DNA of 64,000 nucleotides from the NCBI GenBank assembly GCA_017522685.1, contig JAFWYN010000019.1, positions 1-64,000 on the forward strand, given 5' to 3'. This document shows positions 50,210 to 59,651 of the stretch, in pieces. Both the position numbers and the translations under genes were made by a program. The first letter of the stretch is position 1; each line of letters starts with the position of its first letter. This DNA comes from Lachnospiraceae bacterium. GTDB taxonomy: Bacteria > Bacillota_A > Clostridia > Lachnospirales > Lachnospiraceae. The notes beneath the pieces were generated by a model. It was given only the letters and a program-made list of their open reading frames with translations, was not told the origin of the DNA and did no database searches.

Positions 50210-50725
50210 TTATGCATAGTCTCCGCAATGCAATACCGGTACAGAAGGGTCCGTATTCTCCGGTGCCAGTGTTTTTCTCACATCAATCACTCTTTGGTTC
50301 TTGCTTCCCTTCCAAAGCAGGGTCACATCCCTCTCTTCAATGTGAAATTCACCGTCTACTACTACATCCACATACTGCATCATGGGATAATACATAATAT
50401 TTTCCCAAGAATCCCCGGTATACATCCAAATGGTTTTATTAGGATATTTTTCCTTAATTTCCGCCATAAGACCACGTACCGCTAATCGGTTGGCCGGATG
50501 CAAAGGATCACCTCCGGAAAAAGTAATTCCTGAAATATAGTCCTTATCTAACTGGTCAAAAATCTCCTGCTTCGCCGCTTCGTCAAAAGGAAGACCTCCG
50601 TCCGGATCCCAGGTAATGGGATTCTGACACTCTTTACAGCAATGGGTACAACCTGCCACCCAAAGTACTACACGCAGACCATCACCATTTAACATATCGT
50701 CCTTTGTAATATTATGATAACGCAT
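50210..50725 (-). CDS. nrdG: Anaerobic ribonucleotide reductase activating protein
   Basis: 171 residues, radical SAM. The cluster motif is CTHCCKEC (CxxxCxxC), followed by QNPITWDPDGG; GITFSGGDPLHP binds SAM. It creates the glycyl radical in NrdD. The start at MRYHNITKDDM matches relatives; a GTG 36 bases upstream is possible but lies in the repeat region. It is 187 bases from nrdD instead of the usual short gap. Confidence 0.93.
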   Translation of the reverse strand: MRYHNITKDDMLNGDGLRVVLWVAGCTHCCKECQNPITWDPDGGLPFDEAAKQEIFDQLDKDYISGITFSGGDPLHPANRLAVRGLMAEIKEKYPNKTIWMYTGDSWENIMYYPMMQYVDVVVDGEFHIEERDVTLLWKGSKNQRVIDVRKTLAPENTDPSVPVLHCGDYA

Positions 50726-50740
50726 ATATCTACTTTCATA

Positions 50741-50893
50741 TATGACCTTTGTGCTTCTCACAAAGACCTCATTCGCGCCTATATACCAAATGTGACCTTT
50801 GTGCTACGCACAAAGACTCATTCGCTACGGCTTCGCCTACGCTCATGATGTACGTTCGTCAAATCTGCGTTCTTTCATGCAAGCATGAAGAAC
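50741..50893. repeat. Tandem hairpin repeats between nrdD and nrdG
   Basis: Two direct copies of about 35 bases, offset by 50 (50741-50776 and 50791-50825), each contain a hairpin beginning GACCTTTGTG and ending CACAAAG. In the second it is perfect: CTTTGTGC-tac-GCACAAAG (50797-50815). A third palindrome follows at 50869-50893 (GTTCTTTCATGC / GCATGAAGAAC). No coding sense. It separates nrdD and nrdG. Confidence 0.65.
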
Positions 50894-50912
50894 TTGCCTT
50901 GACTCACTGTTG

Positions 50913-53093
50913 TCACATACTTTTCCTTTCTGCAATCTCTGCCATCTTGGCATCATTTAATCTGGTATCTCCATGCACTCTGGAGTAGGAAAGATAACCA
51001 TTCATGCGGTCAATCTTGGTCAAATTCTTGCTGCCGCATTTAGGACAAACATCCATCTCCAATTCCTGATGTCCGCAGTCATCACAATATGCCAGTGACA
51101 GATTCACGCCTTCGTAAAAGCCCATATCCATAGCACGACGAATTAAAGTTTTCACTGCTTCAATATTATAATCAATAGGGTATTTTACATACTGTATTTT
51201 ACCACCATTGCTTAAATTCCAGAAACGCTCCTCCAAATTCTGCTTTTCAATCGGAGTAATATCTTCAGAAACATGGCAGTGGAAGCTGTTGCTTACATAT
51301 TCTCTATCCGATACGCCTTCAATAATACCGTACTTCTGACGGAACTGCTTTACCTGCAAACCGCAAAGATTCTCAGCCGGAGTACCGTAAATGGCATACA
51401 GATTACCATCTTCTTCTTTAAACTCAGCCACCTTAGCATTAATATGCTCCAATACTTCAACAGCAAACTGACCGTCTTCTACCAATGACTTGCCATTATA
51501 CAATTCCTGTAATTCATTTAATGCTGTGATACCAAAGCTTGCTGTAGCCGCTTTCAATAAGGGCTTAATCTTGTCCGTAAGCTTCAGATGACCACCCAGG
51601 AAACCGCCTTCACAATAAGCAAGCGGATTGGTTGACGCACGCATTTCACCTAAATATGCATAGGTTCTGATATGCAACTGACGGATTAAATTCAAATAAT
51701 AATCTAAGGTCTCATAGAAATCCGTACCTTCTTTTCTGGACTTGGCCAAAATCATGGGTAAATGCAGGGAAACCGCACCAATATTGAAACGTCCCACAAA
51801 AATCGGACTGTCTTTTTCATCTGCCGGATGCATACCGCCTCTGCGATACCATGGAGACAGAAACGCTCTACACCCCATGGGAGAAATAATCTCGCCATAC
51901 TGCTTATAAATACTAGCCACATAGCCCTTACCGGTAAGACTCAGCCAGTCAGGGTACATGGTCTTCGCAGAACACTGTACACCGGCCTCAAATACATCCT
52001 CCAAAGGCTTGCCGGGGCCGTGTAAATTCTCATCATATAAAAATACTATCTTAGGGAAAAGAACGGGCTTCTTACATTCCTTCTTACCCTGTCCTCTTCT
52101 ACGCACATTCAGCATGGAAATGGTTGCCTGCTTTGCAAAACGACCGGTTCCGGTACCGGCTGTGACGGTAATAAAGGGATAATCACCACGGCTGCTGGCT
52201 ACGGTATTAAACTTATACTCCCAGCCCTGGAAGCCCTGTTCGAATTCTCTTACTACATCTGCATAGCCTTCTGCTTCCGCAGTATCCTTATCAATACCAA
52301 GACGCAGATATTTTTCCACATTACGCTTGTAGGATTTTTCTGCATAAGGCTCCAAAATCAAATCCACGCTGGGTACGGTAAAACCGCCGTACTGCTGGCT
52401 TGCCGCACTGAGTACGATATCACCGATTACGTCAAAAGCCACATCAAGGGATTTGGGCTCATTGTACCAGATATTACCCATTTCAAAGCCGCCGGACAAT
52501 ACATTTTTTACATCAAAAAGACAACAGTTCATGGTATCACGGCGGGCAGACATATCATGCACATAAATATATCCGTCTCTGCATGCCTGTATTTCTTCCG
52601 TAGTCATAAAGAACTTCTGATACAATTCCTTATTAAACTGATTAAAAATCAAACTTCTCTTGGTAGATACCAATGCGGAGTCTGTATTTGCATTTTCTTT
52701 ATCACCTATGTACATAATGGATTGGCTCTTCAGATATACATCATCCAACATACGTACAAAGTCCTGCTTATAGTTTCTGTAATCACGATAGCTCTTTGCA
52801 ACCACAGGTTTTACCTGTTCCAAAGCACTTTCAACAATATTGTGCATAATGGGAATGGGAATCTGCTGCTTATTTATTTCATTTACCTTGTCCACAACAT
52901 ACTGACAGATTTGTTGTTTCTCCTCGTCCGTAAACTCTGTCAACGCTCTATAGGCACTTTTTCCTACTGCACTGATTACTTTCTGAACATTAAAAGCTTC
53001 TTTGCTTCCGTCCTTTTTAATCACATATACCTTTTTTTCAGGTACAAAGATTGCACTGTAATCAATACATTCCGCGCTTCCCGTATTACTCAT
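50913..53093 (-). CDS. nrdD: Anaerobic ribonucleoside-triphosphate reductase
   Basis: 726 residues, class III. An ATP-cone occupies the first 90 residues (VYVIKKDGSKEAFNVQKVI). Catalytic region cysteines include FDVKNVLSGGFEMGN nearby. The C-terminal zinc site CDDCGH...CPKCGSKN is followed by the glycyl radical loop RMNGYLSYSR. Makes deoxynucleotides without oxygen, activated by NrdG. A NrdR box lies 30-45 bases upstream of the start. Confidence 0.96.
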   Translation of the reverse strand: MSNTGSAECIDYSAIFVPEKKVYVIKKDGSKEAFNVQKVISAVGKSAYRALTEFTDEEKQQICQYVVDKVNEINKQQIPIPIMHNIVESALEQVKPVVAKSYRDYRNYKQDFVRMLDDVYLKSQSIMYIGDKENANTDSALVSTKRSLIFNQFNKELYQKFFMTTEEIQACRDGYIYVHDMSARRDTMNCCLFDVKNVLSGGFEMGNIWYNEPKSLDVAFDVIGDIVLSAASQQYGGFTVPSVDLILEPYAEKSYKRNVEKYLRLGIDKDTAEAEGYADVVREFEQGFQGWEYKFNTVASSRGDYPFITVTAGTGTGRFAKQATISMLNVRRRGQGKKECKKPVLFPKIVFLYDENLHGPGKPLEDVFEAGVQCSAKTMYPDWLSLTGKGYVASIYKQYGEIISPMGCRAFLSPWYRRGGMHPADEKDSPIFVGRFNIGAVSLHLPMILAKSRKEGTDFYETLDYYLNLIRQLHIRTYAYLGEMRASTNPLAYCEGGFLGGHLKLTDKIKPLLKAATASFGITALNELQELYNGKSLVEDGQFAVEVLEHINAKVAEFKEEDGNLYAIYGTPAENLCGLQVKQFRQKYGIIEGVSDREYVSNSFHCHVSEDITPIEKQNLEERFWNLSNGGKIQYVKYPIDYNIEAVKTLIRRAMDMGFYEGVNLSLAYCDDCGHQELEMDVCPKCGSKNLTKIDRMNGYLSYSRVHGDTRLNDAKMAEIAERKSM

Positions 53094-53120
53094 ACTCCAT
53101 TCCTTCTTTCGTCATTCTTT

Positions 53121-53136
53121 ATACTATATATAGTGT
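53121..53136 (-). promoter_or_regulatory. NrdR box upstream of nrdD
   Basis: A perfect 12-base palindrome ACTATATATAGT (53123-53134) with GT flank, matching the NrdR consensus acaCWATATATWGtgt. Only one box is evident; NrdR usually binds two. Confidence 0.7.
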
Positions 53137-53269
53137 GCACTCATCAGCACAACTTCAACATTTTGTATGCTCTTTTAGTATAAAAAACCACGGGCGAAAA
53201 GTCAACGGTTAATAAATTAACAAGCAAGAAACGTCAATAAGTACAAATTTTACCAAGTTTTTTTGTCAC

Positions 53270-54247
53270 TTATTCCTCTAAAAGATTCTGCAACCAAGTT
53301 TTATATTCACAGGTCACTTCATCCGGTCCTTCTATACGAAGTTCCTTCCCCACACCGGCCACCCAGGCATAAAACTGGGGACTGACCATAACCTTCACTC
53401 GGGCACGCAGGCCATTCTTTACGGGACGGATACTGACGTCCTTTCCAAATCTGTCAATAATCACTCCAATCAGTCTTTCCGGAAAGGTTAATATAACAGC
53501 CTCTTCTTTGGCGCCATACATGCCGAAAGCTTTATTTACATAATCGGCGGGGTTCAGCTTTTCATAGATAGCCTGCCCTATCCGCTTCTCCTCCAACACT
53601 TCCACATCCTTTAATTTGTCCACACGATAATGACGCAAGGATTGACTGTTGTGGTCATAAGCCACTAAATAGTATTTTTCTTCCTGCCACATTAATATCC
53701 AGGGACTGACCAGATATTTTTCTTCTCTTCTGGGCACCAATTCCTTCTTGGCATTCCAATCCAAATACACAAACTCTATTTGCTTATTCTCTGCAATCGC
53801 CTTTTGAATTGCATCCACCTGATAATAAATACTTTCATTATCCGTTTTTACCCTTCCTGCCACATAAACCTGTCTGTGAAGCTCCTTGGCATCGTGCTTA
53901 TTGACCAGCTTCTCCAGCTTGCCAATCAGCTCTCTTGATTTCCTCTCAGTCACAAATCTGGAGGACTGTACCGCATCCACCAAAAGTTTTAACTCTACCA
54001 GTTCAAAATCACGACTACCCAGATAATACCCGCCACCGTTCCGGTTTTCTTTTTTGATAATGTCATATCCGTAATCCTGCAATCTGGCAATATCATCATA
54101 AATGCTCTTTCGTTCCGCTTCCACATCAAAAAGTGCCAGCTTCTCAATCAACTCTTTGGTGGTAATTGGATGATTCTCATCCGTATATTCTTCCAATATC
54201 TTTATAATATACAGCATTTTCAGCTTTTGTCCCGAATTCTTCGCCAT
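53270..54247 (-). CDS. WYL-domain transcriptional regulator
   Basis: 325 residues. An N-terminal winged helix (KLKMLYIIKILEEYTDENHP) and central WYL domain (SPWILMWQEEKYYLVAYDHN, RHYRVDKLKDVEV) with a C-terminal WCX-type extension (EAVILTFPERLIGVIIDRF). Members respond to small ligands or nucleic acid and regulate repair, defence or catabolic genes. Ten bases downstream of the nucleotidase gene; its target is not shown by the sequence. Confidence 0.9.
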   Translation of the reverse strand: MAKNSGQKLKMLYIIKILEEYTDENHPITTKELIEKLALFDVEAERKSIYDDIARLQDYGYDIIKKENRNGGGYYLGSRDFELVELKLLVDAVQSSRFVTERKSRELIGKLEKLVNKHDAKELHRQVYVAGRVKTDNESIYYQVDAIQKAIAENKQIEFVYLDWNAKKELVPRREEKYLVSPWILMWQEEKYYLVAYDHNSQSLRHYRVDKLKDVEVLEEKRIGQAIYEKLNPADYVNKAFGMYGAKEEAVILTFPERLIGVIIDRFGKDVSIRPVKNGLRARVKVMVSPQFYAWVAGVGKELRIEGPDEVTCEYKTWLQNLLEE

Positions 54248-54257
54248 ATCCCGCTCC

Positions 54258-54959
54258 TTATTTGAACATACCTAACACTTCATATATTTCACACAAATCA
54301 CGTATCGTATAATCCACCTGATAACCGTCTTCCAAAGGCTTGTTCTTCGGATTATACCAACAAGTCTTGATTCCTACGCTGTTACCGCCCTTTATATCGC
54401 TGGTCAGGGAATCTCCCACAATCAGTATCTTATCCTTGTCCTTCTCCTCTATATGCTCCAAACAATACTCAAAGAAACGTTTGTCCGGTTTATTAAAACC
54501 TATCTCATCTGAAATAAAAAGTCCCTTCATCACATCCTTAAAGCCGGAAAGGCCCAGTTTGCTTTGTTGAGTCTTCGCCACACCATTGGTCACCACATAT
54601 TGCTTATACTTTGTCTGCAAGGATTTGCAAATCGTCAGAGAATCATCCAGATAAGAATATATGTTACCCAAATTTACCTGAAATTCCTCCTTAAACTTCA
54701 AATAATCGATATGCTCCAAATGAAACTCTGTCAGCAAATCCTGAAATCTTCCCACCAACAGCTGTGCCCTGGTTACTTCGCCCCGCTCTAATCGCTTCCA
54801 GTATATATCGTTTATTTCCGCATAACGATCTATCATTGCTTCAGAATCCATTATACCCACTGTTTGAAAGCATTGCTTCAAAGAATTCCTCATGGAATAA
54901 TCAAAATCCAGCAAGGTATTGTCCACATCCCACAAAATAGTTGTAAACCTTTGGTTCAT
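54258..54959 (-). CDS. HAD-family pyrimidine nucleotidase, YjjG-like
   Basis: 233 residues. HAD motif I is TILWDVDNTLLDFD (nucleophile Asp), motif II VVTNG, and motif III/IV KPDKRFFEYCLE and ILIVGDSLTSDIKGG. The sequence fits YjjG/YfnB, which cleaves noncanonical pyrimidine nucleotides such as dUMP or 5-halo-dUMP; the neighbourhood (dut, nrdD, cdd) supports a house-cleaning role. Confidence 0.85.
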   Translation of the reverse strand: MNQRFTTILWDVDNTLLDFDYSMRNSLKQCFQTVGIMDSEAMIDRYAEINDIYWKRLERGEVTRAQLLVGRFQDLLTEFHLEHIDYLKFKEEFQVNLGNIYSYLDDSLTICKSLQTKYKQYVVTNGVAKTQQSKLGLSGFKDVMKGLFISDEIGFNKPDKRFFEYCLEHIEEKDKDKILIVGDSLTSDIKGGNSVGIKTCWYNPKNKPLEDGYQVDYTIRDLCEIYEVLGMFK

Positions 54960-54992
54960 AGCATCTTCTCCTTTTACTAATCCCGAAAATAC

Positions 54993-55027
54993 AAAAGGCT
55001 GATGTACCTACATACAACAGCCCTTTT
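54993..55027 (-). terminator. Hairpin after the 49-residue membrane protein gene
   Basis: Minus strand AAAGGGCTG paired with CAGCCTTTT (one G-U pair), then T-rich sequence; lies between the small gene and the nucleotidase. Confidence 0.6.
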
Positions 55028-55029
55028 CT

Positions 55030-55179
55030 TTATTTTGCAGTTTCTGTTTCCGCAACAGCCGCCTTGGCATTCTTTCTCTTTCGCAAGAACAATCCCAGCG
55101 AAAATCCAATTGCTGCTACTGCTAAAATCACCAACATCAAAACGATATATGATAAAAACTTATTGATAAATGCAACCAT
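55030..55179 (-). CDS. Small single-pass membrane protein (49 residues)
   Basis: A hydrophobic helix (about 9-32, LSYIVLMLVILAVAAIGFSL) is followed by RKRKNAKAAV and a short acidic tail. The positively charged end would stay in the cytoplasm. AAGGAATGG lies upstream. Terminator follows at once. No family recognised. It is 104 bases after the MutS-like gene, also membrane bound. Confidence 0.6.
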   Translation of the reverse strand: MVAFINKFLSYIVLMLVILAVAAIGFSLGLFLRKRKNAKAAVAETETAK

Positions 55180-55283
55180 GTCTATTCCATTCCTTCCAAC
55201 TATTATCTATCATGAACTCTCGTCCGCTAATTATTATACCAACGAATTACAACTTTCGTCAAGGGTATTTCCCTAATACTTAG

Positions 55284-56960
55284 CTAAGAAAGTTGCCATA
55301 TTCCCAGCTTTAAGAAAACATCCGCCTGGGTTCTGGCTTTCTCAATAATATCCGGCTCGTACCCCATGATTTCCAGAAGCTTTATGGCATTGCGAGTGGT
55401 CGCTTTGCCCGGTTGCAAGCGATAGTTGAATAATACATCACCATCCTTGATTTCTTCCTCAAAATGATAGTTTTCAAAATAACCTTCCAAAAGACCGGTT
55501 AATTCAATATCATGGGTGGCTGCAAAGCATTGTATCTTTTCACCGCTCATACTGAGTAAAATCTGTGTAGATGCCGCAATACGTTCCACCGTATTGGTGC
55601 CGCGAAGCACCTCATCCACAAAACACAATACTTTGGTGTCCGATTCCTGCATCTGATCCAAAATACGCTTAATGGACTTAATCTCCACAATATAATAACT
55701 CTCACCGCTATCCAAATCATCCTTCAGTGACATGGAAGAATACAATCGATAAAAAGGTGCCTGATACTCATCCGCAGTTACCGTATTTATAGTCTGTGCC
55801 AGTAATGCTGCCAATGCGGTAGTCTTTAAGAACGTGGACTTACCGGAAGCATTGGAACCGGTAAGCAAAACATTTTTTCTTGTTTGAATGGTATTTTTCA
55901 CCGGGTTGGTAAGCAACGGATGATAACCATTCTCTATCTTCAGTTTTCCTTCACCAAACTGAGGTCTGCACCAACCATTCTCCAAAGAAGCACGATACAT
56001 AGCCACAGAACCCGCCGATTCCACCGTTCCCATAGCCGTAATCATCTCATCCACTTGGTCCTTATGAAGCATCAGTTCATCCAGCATATGATTAAAATAT
56101 ATTAAATCCACATGAAAAAACATACGCACATAATCAAACAGGACATCCTCAGGAGAACCGGTTTTATATAGACTGCCAAACACCCAATTGGAGCCTTTCT
56201 TGGCCTTTTTCAGTTGCTTTGCCGCCTGTTTAATTTCTTCTTTTTCCTTTGCGCAAACCTCCGGAAGCGCCTCACTTACTTCTCGCCCCACATCTACCAT
56301 TCTCATAATATATGCCAGACTGGTTAAATAGGGTTCGTAAGAATTCTTCACTTGAAAATATCTTTGTAGCTGAAATAAAGACCAAATCAGAATGCAGGCA
56401 ACACCCATTCCCGCCTGAAAGCAGGCAAGTACGATGAAAGCCACAAAAAACAGAATACTCAATATCTCTCTTTTGTTGTCGTGTCTATCCAGACGTTCCA
56501 GATAATACAAATAATCATATAAGGAATATTTCCCTGTAGAACCCAGTTTTCGCATTGAGCACTGATATTTGATAAGCTCCTCTTCATGCTCCGAAAAATA
56601 TGTTACTATATCCTCAAAATGTTCCAGCTTCTCTTTTTCCAAAGCAGGGGTACGAAGCATATGATATAATACTTCATCTCCGGTAGAAGAAACACAGTAA
56701 TTAATCCGTCGAAACACATCGTCCATGCCCAGATCATTCCAGGTGATATCATCAATCTGAAAGCCTTCCTGATGCTTTTCAAAATAGCCCGGAATCCTTA
56801 TAAAACGTTCTATTTTATACTCTTTTTCAGGCGCCTTACCCTTTTGCTCACGCAACTTCTGTTTAAAATATTCCAGTTGCTTCTTTTCATTTACTTTACC
56901 CTGTATAAAAATATACAGAATCGCAGCCAGTATGACGCCGCTAAAAACAATATACTCCAT
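55284..56960 (-). CDS. Membrane-anchored MutS-family ATPase
   Basis: 558 residues. An N-terminal membrane helix (about 3-19) and a hydrophobic hairpin near 165-200 (LFFVAFIVLACFQAGMGVAC) flank a helical core, then the MutS ATPase domain with Walker A LTGSNASGKSTFLKT, Walker B CFVDEVLRGTN and a downstream ATHDIELT. The mismatch-recognition domain of MutS and the Smr domain of MutS2 are absent, so it is not the repair protein. Its role is unknown. The start overlaps the amidohydrolase stop by one base (TAATG), so it is part of the nucleoside operon. Confidence 0.85.
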   Translation of the reverse strand: MEYIVFSGVILAAILYIFIQGKVNEKKQLEYFKQKLREQKGKAPEKEYKIERFIRIPGYFEKHQEGFQIDDITWNDLGMDDVFRRINYCVSSTGDEVLYHMLRTPALEKEKLEHFEDIVTYFSEHEEELIKYQCSMRKLGSTGKYSLYDYLYYLERLDRHDNKREILSILFFVAFIVLACFQAGMGVACILIWSLFQLQRYFQVKNSYEPYLTSLAYIMRMVDVGREVSEALPEVCAKEKEEIKQAAKQLKKAKKGSNWVFGSLYKTGSPEDVLFDYVRMFFHVDLIYFNHMLDELMLHKDQVDEMITAMGTVESAGSVAMYRASLENGWCRPQFGEGKLKIENGYHPLLTNPVKNTIQTRKNVLLTGSNASGKSTFLKTTALAALLAQTINTVTADEYQAPFYRLYSSMSLKDDLDSGESYYIVEIKSIKRILDQMQESDTKVLCFVDEVLRGTNTVERIAASTQILLSMSGEKIQCFAATHDIELTGLLEGYFENYHFEEEIKDGDVLFNYRLQPGKATTRNAIKLLEIMGYEPDIIEKARTQADVFLKLGIWQLS

Positions 56961-58273
56961 TATATTCCACTTCCCTCAAAAATCCTTTTGGCAATCCTAT
57001 CACAAGTCTTATAAATCTCTTCGGGCGATTCCCCAACAAAATATTCTCCCTTATGATACAGTATTTTACCGTTTATCATAGTCATTTTTACATTGGATTT
57101 ACTGCCGCTGTATACAATGTTTTTCGCCATATTATGAATGGGCTGCATATTGGGCTGATGTAAATCAATCATAATGATATCAGCCAGTTTGCCCTTTGTT
57201 AAGGTATCTGCCCTGCTAAGTCCCATGGCTTTGGCACCGTTTATGGTAGCCATCCGCAATACTTCCATGGCATCCAGACTGGCAGCATCCATTTCACGTA
57301 AGTTACTAAGTCCCGCTACCAGAAACATCTCACGGAACATATCCAGACAGTTATTGCTGGCAGCGCCATCCGTACCGATAGCTACCGGTATCTTTTTGTT
57401 CAAAAAATCATTAATAGGTGCCACCCCACTGGCCAGTTTGGCATTGGACCCCGGATTGGTAATAACATAAAGTCCCTTTCGTCTGAACACATCCATATCT
57501 TCATTGCTAAAGTGCACACAATGATATGCGCCACCGCCAAAATCAAACATGCCTAAGGAATCCATAAATACGGCCGGTGTCATACCGTATTTATTCACAC
57601 AATCCCTTACCTCCTTCGAGGTTTCTGACATATGCATATATACAGGTACCCGATACTTATGGGCCAATGCAGAAAGCTTCATCAACAGTTCCTTACTGCA
57701 GGTATATTCCGCATGACAGCCCAGTTTGTAGCTGATCAGGGATTTCTTTTGATTCCACTTTAGGTATTCTTCCTCTGTTTGTTCTATGGAAGATGTAAAA
57801 TCATTCAAGCCACTAACTAATACACAGCGCATGCCCATCTCCAGACAGGCTTTTGCTGTAGCATCCGGTATCAGATACATGTCAAATACGGATGTAATTC
57901 CGGAGCTTAGATACTCCAGAATAGCCAGCTTTACAAATTGATAAATGTCCTCAGCCGTCAGCTTTTCTTCAGCCGGGAATATCTTTTCGTGAAGCCACTT
58001 ATCCAAGGGCATATCATCTGCCAAAGAACGCATCAGGGTCATGGCAGAATGGGTATGGGCATTCTTTAATCCTGGCATCAAAAGATTGCCTTCACAATCG
58101 ATTTCCCTATCCCAGGAAATCTTCGGAAAATCCTCCCCCTTTAACTCCTGTTCCAGTTCTTCCTCATCCGGCACATATACGATTTTTTCATTCTTAATCC
58201 ACACCTCGCCTCGAAAAATCTCTCTGTTCTTTTCCATAGTCAGGATATGGGCATTGTACAATCTGATATTCAT
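56960..58273 (-). CDS. Amidohydrolase, MTA/SAH deaminase-like
   Basis: 437 residues. Metal ligands in NAHTHSAMTLMRSL (HxH), CHAEYTCS, HMSETSKEV and the aspartate of IGTDGAASNNCLDMF; a conserved SADDMP-like segment (SLADDMPLDKWL) is present. This pattern fits 5-methylthioadenosine/S-adenosylhomocysteine deaminases and related nucleoside or triazine deaminases. In an operon with cdd and the phosphorylase, it likely deaminates an adenosine compound. Confidence 0.85.
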   Translation of the reverse strand: MNIRLYNAHILTMEKNREIFRGEVWIKNEKIVYVPDEEELEQELKGEDFPKISWDREIDCEGNLLMPGLKNAHTHSAMTLMRSLADDMPLDKWLHEKIFPAEEKLTAEDIYQFVKLAILEYLSSGITSVFDMYLIPDATAKACLEMGMRCVLVSGLNDFTSSIEQTEEEYLKWNQKKSLISYKLGCHAEYTCSKELLMKLSALAHKYRVPVYMHMSETSKEVRDCVNKYGMTPAVFMDSLGMFDFGGGAYHCVHFSNEDMDVFRRKGLYVITNPGSNAKLASGVAPINDFLNKKIPVAIGTDGAASNNCLDMFREMFLVAGLSNLREMDAASLDAMEVLRMATINGAKAMGLSRADTLTKGKLADIIMIDLHQPNMQPIHNMAKNIVYSGSKSNVKMTMINGKILYHKGEYFVGESPEEIYKTCDRIAKRIFEGSGI

Positions 58274-58288
58274 GCAAATCTAACCTTT

Positions 58289-58714
58289 CTATTGGATTCC
58301 TCCGAATCCAAAGGGTAATAATTCACTCAATGTGTATTTCTGATAATCTTCCATGGATTTTGCCACAATAATACTAAAATCCTTCTTACAAAACTCTTGC
58401 ATTACCTGTCGGCATATTCCGCAAGGATATGCATACTCTGAAAAAGTATTTTCTGCAGCTTCATCTGCCGGCGCTCCCACTATGGCAATGGCTTCAAAAT
58501 TCTTTACGCCTTCACTGACTGCCTTAAAAAATGCCGTTCTTTCCGCACAATTAGTCGCCCCATAAGAAGCATTTTCGATATTACAGCCTGTATAAATCAC
58601 TCCATTCGTTGCCAGTAACGCTGCCCCCACATGATAGCCGGAATAAGGCGCATAGGAAAGCTTCATCATTTCCATGGCTTTTTGGATTAATTCTTTTTCT
58701 ATCTGTTCGTTCAT
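58289..58714 (-). CDS. cdd: Cytidine deaminase
   Basis: 141 residues. Zinc site TNCAERTAFFKA and PCGICRQVMQEF, with the tetrameric short form length. Converts cytidine and deoxycytidine to uridine compounds. 15-16 bases separate it from the genes on either side. Confidence 0.95.
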   Translation of the reverse strand: MNEQIEKELIQKAMEMMKLSYAPYSGYHVGAALLATNGVIYTGCNIENASYGATNCAERTAFFKAVSEGVKNFEAIAIVGAPADEAAENTFSEYAYPCGICRQVMQEFCKKDFSIIVAKSMEDYQKYTLSELLPFGFGGIQ

Positions 58715-58729
58715 AAGGCACCTCTTATA

Positions 58730-59554
58730 TTAGACAAACCGCTTGACCGACTCGGTCACCAACTTCTGGAAGGAAGCTGCTGTTCTATCCGCAGTTTCCT
58801 GTACTTCCTTGTGGTCCAAGGGTGCGCTGCTCATACCTGCCGCCAGATTAGTCACGCAGGAAATACCGCAAATCTTCATACCGCAATGGTTCGCTGCAAT
58901 AGCCTCCGGTACGGTACTCATACCAACCGCATCCGTACCCAGCACACGAAGTGCTCTGATATCCGCCGGACTTTCATAAGAAGGACCGGTCAAATAGGTA
59001 TATACGCCTTCCTGCAGGGCAATATCATACTCCTTCGCAGTATTACGGATAATCTCCTGTAAATCCTCATCATATACATGACTCATATCCGGGAAACGGG
59101 TTCCCAGCTCATCCACATTGGCTCCTAACAAAGGATTGGGTGCGAATAATGCAATATGATCCCGTATCATCATCAAATCCCCGGCATGGAAATCTAAATT
59201 AACTCCACCTGCTGCATTGGTTAAAAAGAGGATTTCAGCTCCCAAAAGCTTCATCAGCCGGATAGGTAAAACCACATCCGAAATAGGATAACCTTCATAA
59301 TAATGGACTCTCCCTTTCATACAAACTACAGGCACTTCTTCGATATATCCGAAAATAAACTTTCCGGCATGTCCCGGCACGGTAGATACCGGAAATCCTT
59401 CAATATCACTGTAAGAAAGCTCCGCTTCTACTTTAATTTTCTCTGCATAATCTCCCAATCCCGAACCAAGTACAATGGCTACCTTGGGCACAAAGCTTAT
59501 CTTTTCTCTCACGCAATTGTAGCAATTCATTAATTTTTCATAGACTGTATTCAT
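58730..59554 (-). CDS. Purine nucleoside phosphorylase (trimeric type)
   Basis: 274 residues. It has the phosphate loop GSGLGDYAEKI, the segment GRVHYYEGY, the purine-site region TNAAGGVN, and the family region GTDAVGMSTVPEAIAA. Cleaves inosine and guanosine (and deoxy forms) to base and ribose 1-phosphate. First gene of the salvage operon. The start was placed after GGGTGG; a GTG 12 bases earlier opens the longest frame. Confidence 0.93.
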   Translation of the reverse strand: MNTVYEKLMNCYNCVREKISFVPKVAIVLGSGLGDYAEKIKVEAELSYSDIEGFPVSTVPGHAGKFIFGYIEEVPVVCMKGRVHYYEGYPISDVVLPIRLMKLLGAEILFLTNAAGGVNLDFHAGDLMMIRDHIALFAPNPLLGANVDELGTRFPDMSHVYDEDLQEIIRNTAKEYDIALQEGVYTYLTGPSYESPADIRALRVLGTDAVGMSTVPEAIAANHCGMKICGISCVTNLAAGMSSAPLDHKEVQETADRTAASFQKLVTESVKRFV

Positions 59555-59651
59555 TGACATTACCACCCTTTCCCAATTATAGATTTATTATACAAAACCG
59601 GTTAGTAATTTGCAATAAAACTCCATTGCACATCCCCGGTCCGTATTTCTA

